Shown: one piece after another, positions 23,371 to 32,585 of the stretch
How the letters are laid out: each line of letters begins with the position of its first letter
Numbering within the stretch: position 1 is the first letter of the stretch
Origin: Rhodoferax koreense
GTDB taxonomy: Bacteria > Pseudomonadota > Gammaproteobacteria > Burkholderiales > Burkholderiaceae_C
Assembly (NCBI RefSeq): GCF_001955695.1
Contig: NZ_CP019236.1
Location: 2,976,001 to 3,040,000, forward strand
Direction of reading: 5' to 3'
DNA length: 64,000 bases
Made by a program: the position numbers and the translations under genes
Notes under the pieces: generated by a model
The model's database searches: none
Told to the model about the DNA's origin: nothing
What the model saw: the letters and a program-made list of their open reading frames with translations, nothing else

Positions 23371-24120
23371 TCAGCCGGCCGGTTGGCCCGTCGGGGCGCC
23401 GCCGGTCGTCAGCGTCATGAGGATGTCGGCGTACCAGGCGCAGTTCAGTCCGAGCGACTCGTCCAGCTTCAGGTCGCGGCTGTTCATGTCCATGCGGGAC
23501 GAATGCACGCCGAGCAGCCGCCAGGGCAGCGCCGGATCGCCGTTCGGATCACGCATCACCACGGCCGCGCCACTGGTGCCGCGGTGTGTGCGTGCATCGG
23601 TGAGGAAAAAACCCTGACCCTGGAACCGCACGCCGAACGAGGACGAGATCACCGCATGGCGCACCACCGGCAGATGGTGGATGACGTCGTGGAAGCCCAG
23701 CGGGAAGCCGACCACCAACAGCGCGGTGCCGACTTCGACCTCGTCGAGCGAGGCCTGCAGGTGCGTCGGCTTGAAGCTCTTGAACGCGACCGGCGAGGGC
23801 AGGGCGGCACGCGGAATCTCGATCGCCGCCACATCGATCTCGCCGCCGGAATCACTGCCCTGGCGCCACAGGCTCTTGCCCTCCGCGTACAGCCACAGCG
23901 ACACGGAGAACACGCCGGTGAGGTTCACCGCGTCGGTGTGCATCTCGATCTCGATGCGGTTCGGAAAATGCTTTGTCGGCGTATCGATGAACACGTGGCG
24001 GCTCGTCACCAGGAACAGGCGGTCGTCGCGTTCGAAAAAGAAGCCGGTGGCGCCGGTCAGGAGCTTGGCCCCTTCGAAGGTCGACACCCGGGCGGTGGTG
24101 AGCAGCACGGACTCGGTCAT
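23371..24120 (-). CDS. Trypsin-like serine protease, apparently cytoplasmic
   Basis: The 249-aa protein shows an ordered trypsin-like triad: H42 in FLVTSRHVF, D96 in EIDVAAIEI and S183 in HRGTSGAAVV. The VVGFPLGFHDVIHHLP segment and the GVHSSR end fit an S1-type double barrel. No signal peptide or membrane anchor precedes it, and there is no PDZ domain, so it is not a DegP-type protease. Target and location are unknown; all three catalytic residues are present so it may be active. I start at MTESVLLTTARVSTF; the longer frame begins in the low-GC region near the cytochrome b561 promoter. It is convergent with dps (12-bp gap). Confidence 0.8.
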   Translation of the reverse strand: MTESVLLTTARVSTFEGAKLLTGATGFFFERDDRLFLVTSRHVFIDTPTKHFPNRIEIEMHTDAVNLTGVFSVSLWLYAEGKSLWRQGSDSGGEIDVAAIEIPRAALPSPVAFKSFKPTHLQASLDEVEVGTALLVVGFPLGFHDVIHHLPVVRHAVISSSFGVRFQGQGFFLTDARTHRGTSGAAVVMRDPNGDPALPWRLLGVHSSRMDMNSRDLKLDESLGLNCAWYADILMTLTTGGAPTGQPAG

Positions 24121-24319
24121 GAGGAGGTCGCCTGCCAAGGATGACCGCCGGCCGCCGAAGCACGAAGGGAAAAGCGGATCATCGGCAGTTCCTTTGAGGA
24201 AATGTTTCACTATAAGCGGGTTCGCGTTTTGCCGCGTGCTTAAGCTGCGGTTAATGCGGCGCTGTGAGAATGGCGCCTGTCTGTCTTTTCTCTGCATCCA
24301 CTTCCATGAAAGCCGTCCC

Positions 24320-24880
24320 ATGTCCGTCCGACACGACACAGACCGCTACAGCCGGCTGAGCATCTCGTTGCATTGGCTGATGCTATTGCTCATCGCCGCC
24401 GTCTATGCCTGCATGGAATTCAAAGGCATTTTCCCCAGGGGCAGCGCGGGCCGCGAAGGCATCCAGACCTGGCATTTCATGCTGGGGCTCGCCGTGCTGG
24501 CGCTGGCCTTGGTACGTATCGTCGTGGCCGTGGTCAGCCGCACACCGCCCATCGTTCCGCAGCCGCCGAAATGGCAATCGCGGACCGCGCTTCTCATGAA
24601 ACTCGCGTTGTACGCTTTCATGGTCGCCACGCCGGTGCTGGGCTGGCTGGTGCTCAGCGCCAAGGGAGTGTCGATTCCGTTCTTCGGGCTGCAGTTGCCC
24701 GCGCTGATTGGCGCCGATAAGGCCACGGCCAGCGGGATCAAGGAGATCCACGAGACGCTGGCGACGATCGGGTACTTCCTGATCGGTGGGCATGCGGCGG
24801 CCGCGCTGTTCCATCACTACGTGGTGCGCGACAACACGCTGCTGCGCATGCTGGGCGGCCATCGGCGCGTGGAAGCCTGA
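24320..24880 (+). CDS. Cytochrome b561 family protein
   Basis: The 186-aa protein has four hydrophobic helices with conserved histidines for two b hemes: SISLHWLMLLLIAA, IQTWHFMLGLAVL, EIHETLATIGYFLIGGHAAAALFHH. This is the bacterial CybB-type diheme membrane protein that moves electrons between quinol and periplasmic or oxygen-reactive partners. Length and topology are normal. The start is ATG 24320 giving MSVRHDTDRYSR. The stop TGA is immediately followed by the GTG start of the VIT transporter, so the two are translationally linked; this suggests coupling of electron supply with metal transport. Confidence 0.9.
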   Translation: MSVRHDTDRYSRLSISLHWLMLLLIAAVYACMEFKGIFPRGSAGREGIQTWHFMLGLAVLALALVRIVVAVVSRTPPIVPQPPKWQSRTALLMKLALYAFMVATPVLGWLVLSAKGVSIPFFGLQLPALIGADKATASGIKEIHETLATIGYFLIGGHAAAALFHHYVVRDNTLLRMLGGHRRVEA

Positions 24881-25582
24881 GTGGCCAGGCGTCACCACCT
24901 GGAAAAGCACAGAAGCCAGCACATCGGCTGGCTGCGGGCCGCCGTGCTCGGCGCCAACGACGGCATCGTCTCCACGGCCAGTCTGCTGGTCGGCATCGCC
25001 GCTGCCCACGCCAGCCACGCCACGCTGGTCACGACCGGCGTGGCAGGTCTGGTGGCCGGCGCCATGTCCATGGCGGCGGGCGAATATGTCTCGGTGCATT
25101 CCCAGGCCGACACCGAGAACGCCGATCTCGCGCGCGAGCGCGCGGAGCTCGAAGCGGATCCGGTCGCCGAACGCCGCGAGTTGACCGCGATCTACACCGG
25201 CCGGGGTCTGAAGCCCGAACTGGCCAGGGAAGTTGCCGCCCAGCTCATGGCGCACGACGCGCTCGGTGCACACGCGCGCGACGAGCTGGGACTTTCCGAC
25301 GTTGCCAGCGCGAGACCGGTCCAGGCGGCGCTGTCGTCGGCTGCAAGCTTCGCGGTGGGCGCCAGCCTTCCTGTGACCATCGCCGCATTCGCACCGGAAA
25401 CAGGACTGTCGTGGTGGATCTCGGGAACGTCCTTGTTGCTGCTGGCAGTGCTGGGCGGCGTGGCAGCTGGCGTCGGCGGTGCGAACCCGTGGGTCGGTGC
25501 GTGGCGCGTCACGTTCTGGGGCGCTCTGGCGTTCGGCGTGACGGCTGGAGTGGGACGGCTGTTCGGCGCGGCGCTGGGTTGA
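24881..25582 (+). CDS. VIT family (CCC1-like) Fe(II)/Mn(II) transporter
   Basis: The 233-aa protein shows VIT1/CCC1 features: an N-terminal GWLRAAVLGANDGIVSTASLLVG helix with the conserved Asn-Asp (in segment GANDGIVST), AGAMSMAAGEYVSVHSQ (Met/Glu metal-path motif), and three further C-terminal helices. The cytosolic loop with Glu-rich helices (ENADLARERAELEADPVAERREL) is the metal-binding region. The family exports or sequesters Fe(II) and Mn(II). The start GTG directly follows the cytochrome b561 stop, with no intergenic base. A role in iron detoxification alongside Dps is inferred. Confidence 0.9.
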   Translation: MARRHHLEKHRSQHIGWLRAAVLGANDGIVSTASLLVGIAAAHASHATLVTTGVAGLVAGAMSMAAGEYVSVHSQADTENADLARERAELEADPVAERRELTAIYTGRGLKPELAREVAAQLMAHDALGAHARDELGLSDVASARPVQAALSSAASFAVGASLPVTIAAFAPETGLSWWISGTSLLLLAVLGGVAAGVGGANPWVGAWRVTFWGALAFGVTAGVGRLFGAALG

Positions 25583-25830
25583 TGCCTGGCCGGCAACGCG
25601 CAGGGCATATCGACGTCATCAGCGACACATCTTTAACTTAACATAATATACATCGTATGAAGTAACATGATGCGGCACGAATCACCCGCATACCGATCTT
25701 CACCTCGGCTTCACGGAACCCGTATCCTGAAACACTATCCCACCAGCATCACGTCGCCGCGGCGATAAAGCGCAGCCAACTCCGCTATCCTTTCGCAGCC
25801 CACTTTCATCACAACTCCACAAGGCCGTTC

Positions 25831-27069
25831 ATGCCCGCACCGCATCCAGATCCGTCCGCCAATCCCGTTCATCCTTCGGCGCGTGCTGGCGATGAATGCA
25901 TTCTGGTGCTGCAAGGCGGCGGCGCGCTCGGTGCTTACCAGGCCGGCGTCTTCGAGTCGTTGAGCAAGGTCTACCGCGAGCCCAATTGGGTGGCCGGCAT
26001 TTCCATTGGAGCCATCAACGCTGCGCTGATCACGGGCAATCCGCCGTCGCAGCGTGTGGCGCGGTTGCGTGAATTCTGGGACCTTGTGAGTTCCTCGGTC
26101 CCGCTGCCTTCGGTCTCCAGCACCGGCACGGCCCGCGAAGCGCTCAACGAAGCCAGCGCCACGCAGGCCATGGTCTACGGCGTGCCAGGGTTCTTCAAGC
26201 CGCGGTTTCCGCCCGCGCCGTTCCAGCCGCGCGGCTCGATCGAGGCCATCAGTTATTACGACACCTCGGCGCTGAAGCTGACTTTGGAGCGGCTCGTCGA
26301 TTTCGACCGTCTCAACCACGATGGTGTCAGGCTGTCGGTCGGGGCCGTCAATGTGCGCACCGGCAACTTCGAGTATTTCGACTCGGCGAAACAGACGATC
26401 GACGCGCGTCACATCATGGCCAGCGGCGCGCTGCCGCCAGGATTCGCACCGGTCGAGATCGACGGTGAACACTACTGGGATGGCGGACTGGTTTCGAACA
26501 CGCCGCTCCAGTATGTGCTCGACCAGCCCGGGGACAAACGCCGGACCGTGTTCCAGGTCGATCTGTTCGCAGCCAGAGGCGCCCTGCCCGGCACGCTGCA
26601 GGAAGTCACGGGGCGCGAGAAAGACATCCGTTTTTCAAGCCGCACCCGGCTCAACACCACCAACGAACTCGACCGGCAGGTGATCGCCCAGGCGGCCAAG
26701 CGGCTGATCGCCAAGCTGCCGCCCGCGCTGCGCGACGATCCCGATGTGCAGGCCTTGTCCAAGCTGCGCTGTGAAAGCGCGGTGGACGTGGTGCACCTGA
26801 TCTACCGCAGCAAGCACTACGAACGCCAGTCCAAGGACTACGAGTTTTCGCGGCTGTCGATGCAAGAGCACTGGGAAAGCGGGCGCGCCGACATGGCGCA
26901 CACGCTGCATGACGAGCGGTGGCTTCATCGCGCACCCGCGCAGACCGGTGTCCGGGTATTCGATCTGTCTTCCGACCATCCCACCGCGCTCCAAGCCATC
27001 GCCCCGTCGGACGCGCGCAAGACCACCGGCGTCACCAAGGCACTCACGCCCAGCAAGGCCCAAGCATGA
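25831..27069 (+). CDS. Patatin-like phospholipase family protein
   Basis: The N-terminal ~300 residues are a patatin domain with oxyanion loop [14 protein letters not shown] (27-40), nucleophile S58 in [11 protein letters not shown], and the dyad Asp in [12 protein letters not shown]. The C-terminal ~100 residues ([24 protein letters not shown] shown in part) match the DUF3734 extension found in many proteobacterial patatins. It should be a serine lipid hydrolase; the substrate is unknown. Its stop overlaps the acetoacetate decarboxylase start (ATGA), so it is the first gene of a three-gene operon with ketone-body functions. A role in polyhydroxybutyrate granule or acyl ester turnover is possible. 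The 248-bp upstream gap is AT-rich around 25632-25660 and likely holds the promoter. Confidence 0.88.
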   Translation: MPAPHPDPSANPVHPSARAGDECILVLQGGGALGAYQAGVFESLSKVYREPNWVAGISIGAINAALITGNPPSQRVARLREFWDLVSSSVPLPSVSSTGTAREALNEASATQAMVYGVPGFFKPRFPPAPFQPRGSIEAISYYDTSALKLTLERLVDFDRLNHDGVRLSVGAVNVRTGNFEYFDSAKQTIDARHIMASGALPPGFAPVEIDGEHYWDGGLVSNTPLQYVLDQPGDKRRTVFQVDLFAARGALPGTLQEVTGREKDIRFSSRTRLNTTNELDRQVIAQAAKRLIAKLPPALRDDPDVQALSKLRCESAVDVVHLIYRSKHYERQSKDYEFSRLSMQEHWESGRADMAHTLHDERWLHRAPAQTGVRVFDLSSDHPTALQAIAPSDARKTTGVTKALTPSKAQA

Positions 27070-27803
27070 ACATCGAAGAAGTCAAAAAACGCGCCTACGC
27101 CATGCCGCTGACCAGCCCGGCTTTTCCGCCCGGGCCCTACCGGTTCGTGAACCGCGAGTTCCTCATCGTCACCTACCGCACCGACCTCGATGCGCTGCGC
27201 GCCGTCGTTCCGGAGCCGTTGCAGATCACCGAGCCGATCGTCAAGTACGAGTTCATCCGCATGCCCGACTCGACCGGTTTTGGCGACTACACCGAATCGG
27301 GCCAGGTGATCCCGGTCACCTTCGAAGGCCGCGCCGGCGGCTACGTGCATTCGATGTACCTGAACGACGAGGGCCCGATCGCCGGCGGCCGCGAGCTGTG
27401 GGGCTTTCCGAAGAAACTCGCCGCACCGAAGATGTCGGTCGAAGTGGACACCTTGCTCGGTGTGCTCGACTACGGCCCGGTGCGCGTGGCCACGGCCACC
27501 ATGGGCTACAAGCACCGCACGCTGGACCACGCGGCCGTGCTCGCCGGCCTGCTCGCACCCAACTACCTGCTGAAGATCATCCCGCACGTGGACGGTGGCC
27601 CGCGCATCCTGGAATTGGTGCAGTACTATCTCGAGGACGTGACGATCAAGGGCGCCTGGACCGGGCCGGCCTCGTTGCAACTGGCCCACCATGCGCTCGC
27701 GCCGGTGGCGCAGTTACCCGTGCTGGAAGTGCTCTCGGGCACCCACATCCTCACCGACATGACCCTCGGCCTCGGCACCGTGCTGCACGACTATCTCGCC
27801 TGA
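27066..27803 (+). CDS. adc: Acetoacetate decarboxylase
   Basis: The 245-aa protein matches acetoacetate decarboxylase throughout, with the Schiff-base lysine pair in [10 protein letters not shown] (K116/K117), the preceding [18 protein letters not shown] stretch, and a late [19 protein letters not shown]. The reaction turns acetoacetate into acetone and CO2. ATG 27066 overlaps the patatin stop. Downstream by 57 bp is 3-hydroxybutyrate dehydrogenase, which produces acetoacetate from 3-hydroxybutyrate, so the two enzymes share a metabolite. Some family members act on other keto acids, so the exact substrate is not proven. Confidence 0.93.
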   Translation: MNIEEVKKRAYAMPLTSPAFPPGPYRFVNREFLIVTYRTDLDALRAVVPEPLQITEPIVKYEFIRMPDSTGFGDYTESGQVIPVTFEGRAGGYVHSMYLNDEGPIAGGRELWGFPKKLAAPKMSVEVDTLLGVLDYGPVRVATATMGYKHRTLDHAAVLAGLLAPNYLLKIIPHVDGGPRILELVQYYLEDVTIKGAWTGPASLQLAHHALAPVAQLPVLEVLSGTHILTDMTLGLGTVLHDYLA

Positions 27804-27860
27804 ATTTCGACGGATTTCGCTCAACCTCCCTCAACCAGTACTTAAACGGAAAACACGCCC

Positions 27861-28643
27861 ATGAAACTGCAAGACAAGGTCTGTATCGTCACTGGCGCCG
27901 CCAGCGGCATCGGCAAGGAAATCGCCCTCACCTACGCGCGCGAAGGCGGCAAGATCGTGATCGCCGACCTGAACAAGGCGGCGGCGCAGGCGGCGGCCGA
28001 CGAGATCGTCAAGGCTGGCGGCACGGCGATGGCGGTGGCCATGGACGTGACCAATGAAGAGCAGGTCAACAGCGCCGTGGCCGAGGTGATCGCCGCCTAC
28101 GGCACGGTCGATGTCCTGGTCAGCAACGCCGGCATCCAGATCGTGCATCCGGTGGAGGAATTCCCGTTCGCCGACTGGAAGAAGATGCTGGCCATCCACC
28201 TGGACGGCGCCTTTCTCACCACCAAGGCCGTCATGCCGCACATGCAGAAGTCGGGCAAGGGTGGCAGCATCATCTACATGGGCTCGGTGCACTCGAAGGA
28301 AGCCTCGGTGCTGAAGTCGGCCTACGTCACCGCCAAGCACGGCCTGATCGGCCTGTGCAAGACCGTGGCCAAGGAAGGCGGCAAGTACAAAATTCGCGCC
28401 AATGTGATCTGCCCCGGCTTCGTGCGCACGCCGCTGGTGGAAAAGCAGATCCCCGAGCAAGCCGCAGCCCTCGGCATCAGCGAAGAAGACGTGATCAAGA
28501 AGGTCATGCTGAAGGAAACCGTGGACGGCGAATTCACCACCGTGCAGGACGTGGCCGAAGTGGCGCTGCTGTTCGCCGGTTTCGAGACCAACGCCCTCAC
28601 CGGCCAGTCGCTCGTCGTGAGCCACGGCTGGTTCATGCAGTAG
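27861..28643 (+). CDS. 3-hydroxybutyrate dehydrogenase (SDR)
   Basis: The 260-aa SDR has the NAD-binding TGAASGIG (11-18), NAG motif at 89-91, and catalytic S142, Y155 and K159 in MGSVHS and SAYVTAKHG. The [18 protein letters not shown] signature and the C-terminal [10 protein letters not shown] are characteristic of D-3-hydroxybutyrate dehydrogenases (BdhA), which oxidise 3-hydroxybutyrate to acetoacetate with NAD. It follows adc in the same operon; together they fit breakdown of polyhydroxybutyrate or ketone bodies. A 111-bp repeat follows the stop in the convergent gap. Confidence 0.92.
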   Translation: MKLQDKVCIVTGAASGIGKEIALTYAREGGKIVIADLNKAAAQAAADEIVKAGGTAMAVAMDVTNEEQVNSAVAEVIAAYGTVDVLVSNAGIQIVHPVEEFPFADWKKMLAIHLDGAFLTTKAVMPHMQKSGKGGSIIYMGSVHSKEASVLKSAYVTAKHGLIGLCKTVAKEGGKYKIRANVICPGFVRTPLVEKQIPEQAAALGISEEDVIKKVMLKETVDGEFTTVQDVAEVALLFAGFETNALTGQSLVVSHGWFMQ

Positions 28644-28651
28644 CTTCTGCT

Positions 28652-28762
28652 CACCCCCAAGTCGCTCACTTCGTGTAGCTCCACCCCCCTTGCAGGGGGC
28701 GACACCAGTGGCCCGGCAAAGGCTCTCCTGAGCTTGTCGAAGGGCCGGTTCCACGGTGTCCC
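28652..28762 (+). repeat. Interspersed repeat, copy A (~110 bp)
   Basis: This segment matches the reverse complement of 32463-32578 with only a handful of differences. It contains an internal hairpin (ACCCCC...GGGGGC around 28683-28700) and the CTCCTGAGCTTGTCGAAGGG core seen in many Comamonadaceae intergenic repeats. It lies between convergent genes (3-hydroxybutyrate dehydrogenase and the ankyrin gene) and can form a terminator-like hairpin for either. Confidence 0.85.
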
Positions 28763-28792
28763 AGGAATAAGACAGGGCAGTCCTTTACCGCC

Positions 28793-29467
28793 CTACCACT
28801 TACCTTTGGCGGCCCGCTGCTTGCGGATGGCCGCTGCAATGGCTTCGGCCGCATCGGCCTTGCCCGAGCGTTGCGCGAAGTCGATGGCACTCAGGTTCTG
28901 CAGGTTCTTCAGCGTCGGATCGGCGCCTTCGTCGAGCAGCAACTGCACCGTCTCCATGCTGCCGTAGGAGGCGGCCATCATCAGCGGCGTGGTCTTGTTG
29001 GGCGACTCGGCGTCGATGTAGGCGTAGTTGTCGAGCAGCAGCCGGATGACGTCGAGGTGGCTGCGCGTGGCCGCGTAGTGCAGCGGCGTCCAGCCGGTCT
29101 TGTTGACGTCGCCGCCGCGCGCGATGAGCTTCCGGCAGAGGTCGAGCTGGCCATTGATGGCCGCGATCATCAGCGGGCTTTCGTCCTTGTCGTTGCGCGA
29201 CTCGACCACCGTTTTCGGCCAGGCGATCAACAACTCGGCCACCTTCGGCGATGGTTCGCGCAACGCGAGAAACAGGCCGGTCTGCCCTTTGGGATCCGGC
29301 GTGTTGGCGTCGAACCCGCGGTTCAGCAGCGTCTTGATGGCGTCGGGATCGTCCCGCTTCACGGCGGTGAAGAAGTCGTCGAAGGAACCGGCTCGGGTGA
29401 CACCAAAACCAAGGAAAACAACAAGGTAGAGAAATGTCTTGAAGTATCGGATGAGGTTTGAGTTCAT
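28793..29467 (-). CDS. Secreted/periplasmic ankyrin-repeat protein
   Basis: The 224-aa protein starts with a hydrophobic signal segment (TFLYLVVFLGFGVTRAG) with a plausible cleavage after TRA, and then carries about five ankyrin repeats (QTGLFLALREPSPKVAELLI, ESPLMIAAINGQLDLCRKLI, WTPLHYAATRSHLDVIRLLL, TTPLMMAASYGSMETVQLLL). The C-terminus is basic. It should be a protein-binding scaffold in the periplasm. Its start overlaps the tatD stop by ATGA, so it is the last gene of the mltG-tmk-holB-pilZ-tatD operon. I start at MNSNLIRYFKTF; the long upstream frame is an out-of-phase read of tatD. Confidence 0.85.
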   Translation of the reverse strand: MNSNLIRYFKTFLYLVVFLGFGVTRAGSFDDFFTAVKRDDPDAIKTLLNRGFDANTPDPKGQTGLFLALREPSPKVAELLIAWPKTVVESRNDKDESPLMIAAINGQLDLCRKLIARGGDVNKTGWTPLHYAATRSHLDVIRLLLDNYAYIDAESPNKTTPLMMAASYGSMETVQLLLDEGADPTLKNLQNLSAIDFAQRSGKADAAEAIAAAIRKQRAAKGKW

Positions 29468-30258
29468 GCCATCACCCCCGTGAAAAGGCGGTCGAAGTTG
29501 TGGCTGGTGACGTCGGCGATGTTTTCCACCGTCGTATTTTTCAGCACGGCGAGCTGCTTCGCCACGAACGGCACGTACGACGGGTTGTTGGTCTTGCCCC
29601 GGTAAGGCATGGGCGCGAGATAAGGGCTGTCGGTCTCGATCAGCAGGCGGTCCATCGGCACGAAGGCCGCGACATCGCGGATGTCCTGCGCGCTCTTGAA
29701 AGTCAGGATGCCAGAGAACGAGATGTAGAAGCCCAGGTCGAGCGCGGCGCGCGCCACCTCGGCGGTTTCGGTAAAGCAGTGGAACACGCCGCCAGCCGAA
29801 CCGGCCGATCCGTCCTCGCCCTCCTCCTTCAGGATGGCGATGGTGTCGTCCGAAGCGCTGCGCGTGTGGATCACCAGCGGCTTGGCCGTCTGGCGCGCGG
29901 CGCGGATGTGCACCCGGAAGCGCTCGCGTTGCCATTCCATGTCGGCGATGCTGCGGCCTTCGAGCCGGTAGTAGTCGAGCCCGGTCTCGCCGATGCCGAC
30001 GATGCGCGGCAGCGCGGCGCGTTCGAGCAAGTCGGCCAGGCTCGGCTCCCGCACATCGTTGTTGTCGGGGTGCACGCCGACCGTGGCCCAGAAGTTGTCG
30101 TAGCCCGTGGCGAGCGCATGCACCTCTTCGAACTCCTCGAGCGTGGTGCAGATGCAGAGCGCGCGGTCGACCTGGGCCTCGGCCATGGCGGTGCGGATGG
30201 CGGGCAGGTTGCCCGCCAGTTCGGGATAGGAAAGATGGCAGTGGGAGTCTGTGAACAT
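29464..30258 (-). CDS. TatD-family metal-dependent hydrolase
   Basis: The 264-aa TIM-barrel amidohydrolase shows the TatD metal-site set: DSHCHL at 4-9, VGVHPDN, GETGLDYYR, KPLVIHTRSA, FHCFTETAEVA and the final ETDSPYLAP. These proteins are 3'-5' DNA/RNA exonucleases linked to DNA repair or RNA quality control, sometimes D-aminoacyl-tRNA hydrolysis. The gene follows pilZ and holB on the same strand and is coupled to the ankyrin gene. A short insert (GEDGSAGSAGG) interrupts the usual loop near residue 152. Confidence 0.92.
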   Translation of the reverse strand: MFTDSHCHLSYPELAGNLPAIRTAMAEAQVDRALCICTTLEEFEEVHALATGYDNFWATVGVHPDNNDVREPSLADLLERAALPRIVGIGETGLDYYRLEGRSIADMEWQRERFRVHIRAARQTAKPLVIHTRSASDDTIAILKEEGEDGSAGSAGGVFHCFTETAEVARAALDLGFYISFSGILTFKSAQDIRDVAAFVPMDRLLIETDSPYLAPMPYRGKTNNPSYVPFVAKQLAVLKNTTVENIADVTSHNFDRLFTGVMA

Positions 30259-30339
30259 AGGAATCGGCCTCGGCGCCTGTGTGGAGTCCGGGCAAGCGGC
30301 GAAGTTAGCCGCATGAAAGGCAAACAGCGCCCGGATCGT

Positions 30340-30699
30340 CTAGATCGTTTGGGTGGGCCGGTCCGAACCCAGATGGCCGCCGAGCAGTTCCTCGATCTTG
30401 AGCTTGAGCAGCCGCGCCTTCTCGTCCTTCGGGAACTGGATGCCGACGCCCTGCGTACGGTTGCCCGCGGCCCGCCCCGGCGTCACCCAGGCCACGCGGC
30501 CAGCGATCGGATAGCGCTGCGGGTCTTCGGGCAACGACAGCAACACATAGACGTCGTCGCCAAGCTGGTATTCGCGCGTGGTCGGAATGAACATGCCACC
30601 TTCGGAGAACAGCGGGATATAGGCCGCATACAGCGCCGCCTTTTCCTTGATGGCGAGCTGGATGACGCTGGGACGCGGCGAAGAGGAATGGCTGCTCAT
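30340..30699 (-). CDS. pilZ: Type IV pilus PilZ domain protein
   Basis: The 119-aa single-domain protein resembles type IV pilus PilZ: IKEKAALYAAYIPLFSEGGMFIPT, VYVLLSLPEDPQRYPIAGRVAWVTP, and VGIQFPKDEKARLLKLKIEELL. It lacks the RxxxR c-di-GMP box, as is usual for this subfamily that acts in pilus assembly with PilB/FimX-like partners. It sits between holB (28-bp gap) and tatD, a conserved gene order in beta- and gammaproteobacteria. Confidence 0.9.
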   Translation of the reverse strand: MSSHSSSPRPSVIQLAIKEKAALYAAYIPLFSEGGMFIPTTREYQLGDDVYVLLSLPEDPQRYPIAGRVAWVTPGRAAGNRTQGVGIQFPKDEKARLLKLKIEELLGGHLGSDRPTQTI

Positions 30700-30727
30700 G
30701 GATGGGTCGCTTCGAAGGGGATGAGAT

Positions 30728-31759
30728 CTAGCGCTTCGAGTTTAGGGCGGTTTGCGCGCGGCTCACAAGCGTTTCGAGCATCAGCCCCGAATTAAAGGGG
30801 TGTTCGACCACACGCACCGTGGCGCCCAGTTCCTTGGACCAGCGCGTGAGGGCGTGCATCGACGCCGCCGGCGGCAGGTCCGCGTCCGCAAAGAAACGCG
30901 GCACCGCGCCGCTGTGCACCACCAGCAGGTCATGGCAGAGCTTCTGCAGCGCGTCCACCACCTGGGCCATGGCCCAATCGGCGAACACGGTGACGTCACC
31001 GCGCGCCACGGCCTTGGGCACCAGGGCCCAGGTCCTGGCGCTCTGCCCGCCGCGCGCCATCTTCAGGGCGTCGTCGGGCCGGCCGCCGGCGGCCGACAGC
31101 AGCGTGGCCGCATCGACGGCGGCGACATCCTGCGCCTGCAGCCATTGCAAGGCATCGGCCGTGTCCGGCCAGGCCATGTTGTGGCCCATGCAGCGGCTGC
31201 GGATGGTCGGCAGCAACTGGTGCGCCGCGCCGGTGGCCAGCACGAACTTCACGTCGCCGGGTGGCTCTTCCAGCGTCTTCAGCAGCGCATTCGCCGTGAC
31301 GTGGTTCATGCGTTCGGCCGGATACACCAGTACCGCCTTGCCGCGGCCACGTGCACTCGTGCGCTGCGAGAACTCGACGGCATCGCGCATGGCCTCGACG
31401 CGGATCTCCTTGCTGGCCTTGCGTTTCTTGTCATCGATGTCGGACTGCGCTTTCTCCGCGAGCGGCCAGCCCAGGTCGATCATCGCCGTCTCGGGCATCA
31501 GCACGCACAGGTCGGCATGCGCATGCACGTCGATCGCATGGCAACTGCCGCATTCGCCGCACGCGCCGCGCGCCACCGACTCGGCCGAGCCATCGAAACG
31601 ATCGCACAGCCACGCACGCACCAGTTCCAGCGCCAGGCTGTATTGGCCCAGGCCCGAAGGCCCCTGCAGCAGCCAGGCATGGCCGCGCTGGCCGAGCAAG
31701 GCCGTGCGCTGCGCGGCGAGCCAAGGCGGCAAGACTTCGGCTTCGACGATGTCGCTCAT
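30728..31759 (-). CDS. holB: DNA polymerase III subunit delta'
   Basis: HolB is part of the clamp-loader complex. The 343-aa protein shows [19 protein letters not shown], where the P-loop Lys is Gln, as expected for delta' that does not bind ATP productively. The zinc module cysteines C67, C70 and C73 ([13 protein letters not shown]) are present. The sensor region [23 protein letters not shown] and TIRSRCM is conserved. I start at [13 protein letters not shown], overlapping the tmk stop as ATGA; the longer open frame is an out-of-phase read of tmk. Confidence 0.93.
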   Translation of the reverse strand: MSDIVEAEVLPPWLAAQRTALLGQRGHAWLLQGPSGLGQYSLALELVRAWLCDRFDGSAESVARGACGECGSCHAIDVHAHADLCVLMPETAMIDLGWPLAEKAQSDIDDKKRKASKEIRVEAMRDAVEFSQRTSARGRGKAVLVYPAERMNHVTANALLKTLEEPPGDVKFVLATGAAHQLLPTIRSRCMGHNMAWPDTADALQWLQAQDVAAVDAATLLSAAGGRPDDALKMARGGQSARTWALVPKAVARGDVTVFADWAMAQVVDALQKLCHDLLVVHSGAVPRFFADADLPPAASMHALTRWSKELGATVRVVEHPFNSGLMLETLVSRAQTALNSKR

Positions 31760-32430
31760 CTCAGGCCTTCCGGCGTCGGCACCATGATCGACAGCCACCC
31801 GCGTCGCACCAGCGTGTTGGTGATCTGCTGCCACACCGCGTGTTTCGAAGCCGCGGCGTCGATGCGCGCGAAGCGGCCGGGGGATGCTGAGGCGCGGTCG
31901 GCGTAGCCCTGCGCGACCTGGCGGAAGAATTCGACCGGCTGCGACTCGAAACGGTCCGGCACGCGCGCGCCGGCCAGGCGTTCGGCTGCGAGTTCGGGCG
32001 CGAGTTCGAACAGCAGCGTCAAATCCGGTTGGCGCACCAAATCGCCTTCTCGCGCAGGCACAGCCTGCACCCATTGCTCCAATGTCGATAGCACCCGCAG
32101 ATCGAAGCCACGCCCCCCGCCCTGGTAGGCGAAGGTGGCGTCGGTAAAGCGGTCGCTGATCACTACCTCGCCGCGCGCCAGGGCCGGCTCGATCACCTGC
32201 TGCAGGTGGTCGCGCCGCGCGGCGAAGATCAGCAGCGCCTCGGTCAGCGCGTCCATGGCGTCGTTGAGCACCAGCGCGCGCAGCTTTTCGGCCAGCGGCG
32301 TGCCGCCCGGCTCGCGCGTCAAGGTGACCGTGCGGCCCTGGGCCCGCAAGGCCGTGGCCAGGGATTCGATGTGGGTCGACTTGCCGGCACCGTCGATGCC
32401 TTCGAAGCTGATGAAGATGCCGTTAGTCAT
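31756..32430 (-). CDS. tmk: Thymidylate kinase
   Basis: Tmk phosphorylates dTMP to dTDP. The 224-aa protein has the P-loop [16 protein letters not shown], the DR(F/Y) motif in [19 protein letters not shown], and the [15 protein letters not shown] segment. Length is usual (~210-225). The stop overlaps holB. The upstream neighbour mltG is separated by a copy of the interspersed repeat (32463-32578). Confidence 0.95.
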   Translation of the reverse strand: MTNGIFISFEGIDGAGKSTHIESLATALRAQGRTVTLTREPGGTPLAEKLRALVLNDAMDALTEALLIFAARRDHLQQVIEPALARGEVVISDRFTDATFAYQGGGRGFDLRVLSTLEQWVQAVPAREGDLVRQPDLTLLFELAPELAAERLAGARVPDRFESQPVEFFRQVAQGYADRASASPGRFARIDAAASKHAVWQQITNTLVRRGWLSIMVPTPEGLR

Positions 32431-32462
32431 GTGCGCAGTTTAAGGACAAGCCTGTCTGTTTC

Positions 32463-32578
32463 GGGGGACACCGCGGAACCGGCCCTTCGACAAGCTCAGG
32501 AGAGCCTTTGCCGGGCCGCTGGTGTCGCCCCCTGCAAGGGGGTGGGCGGCTACACGAAGTGAGCCAACCTGGGGGTGT
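32463..32578 (-). repeat. Interspersed repeat, copy B, inverted relative to copy A
   Basis: This is the reverse complement of the copy at 28652-28762, sharing the GACACCAGnGGCCCGGCAAA and CTCCTGAGCTTGTCGAAGGG blocks with a few substitutions. It lies between mltG and tmk in an otherwise collinear operon, so it probably inserted there and may affect read-through. Confidence 0.85.
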
Positions 32579-32585
32579 TCCAAAC

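Noticed and set aside
28652..32578. Composite mobile element bounded by the inverted repeats
   Set aside because: The enclosed genes are housekeeping (tmk, holB, pilZ, tatD) in conserved order, with no transposase and no target duplications seen.
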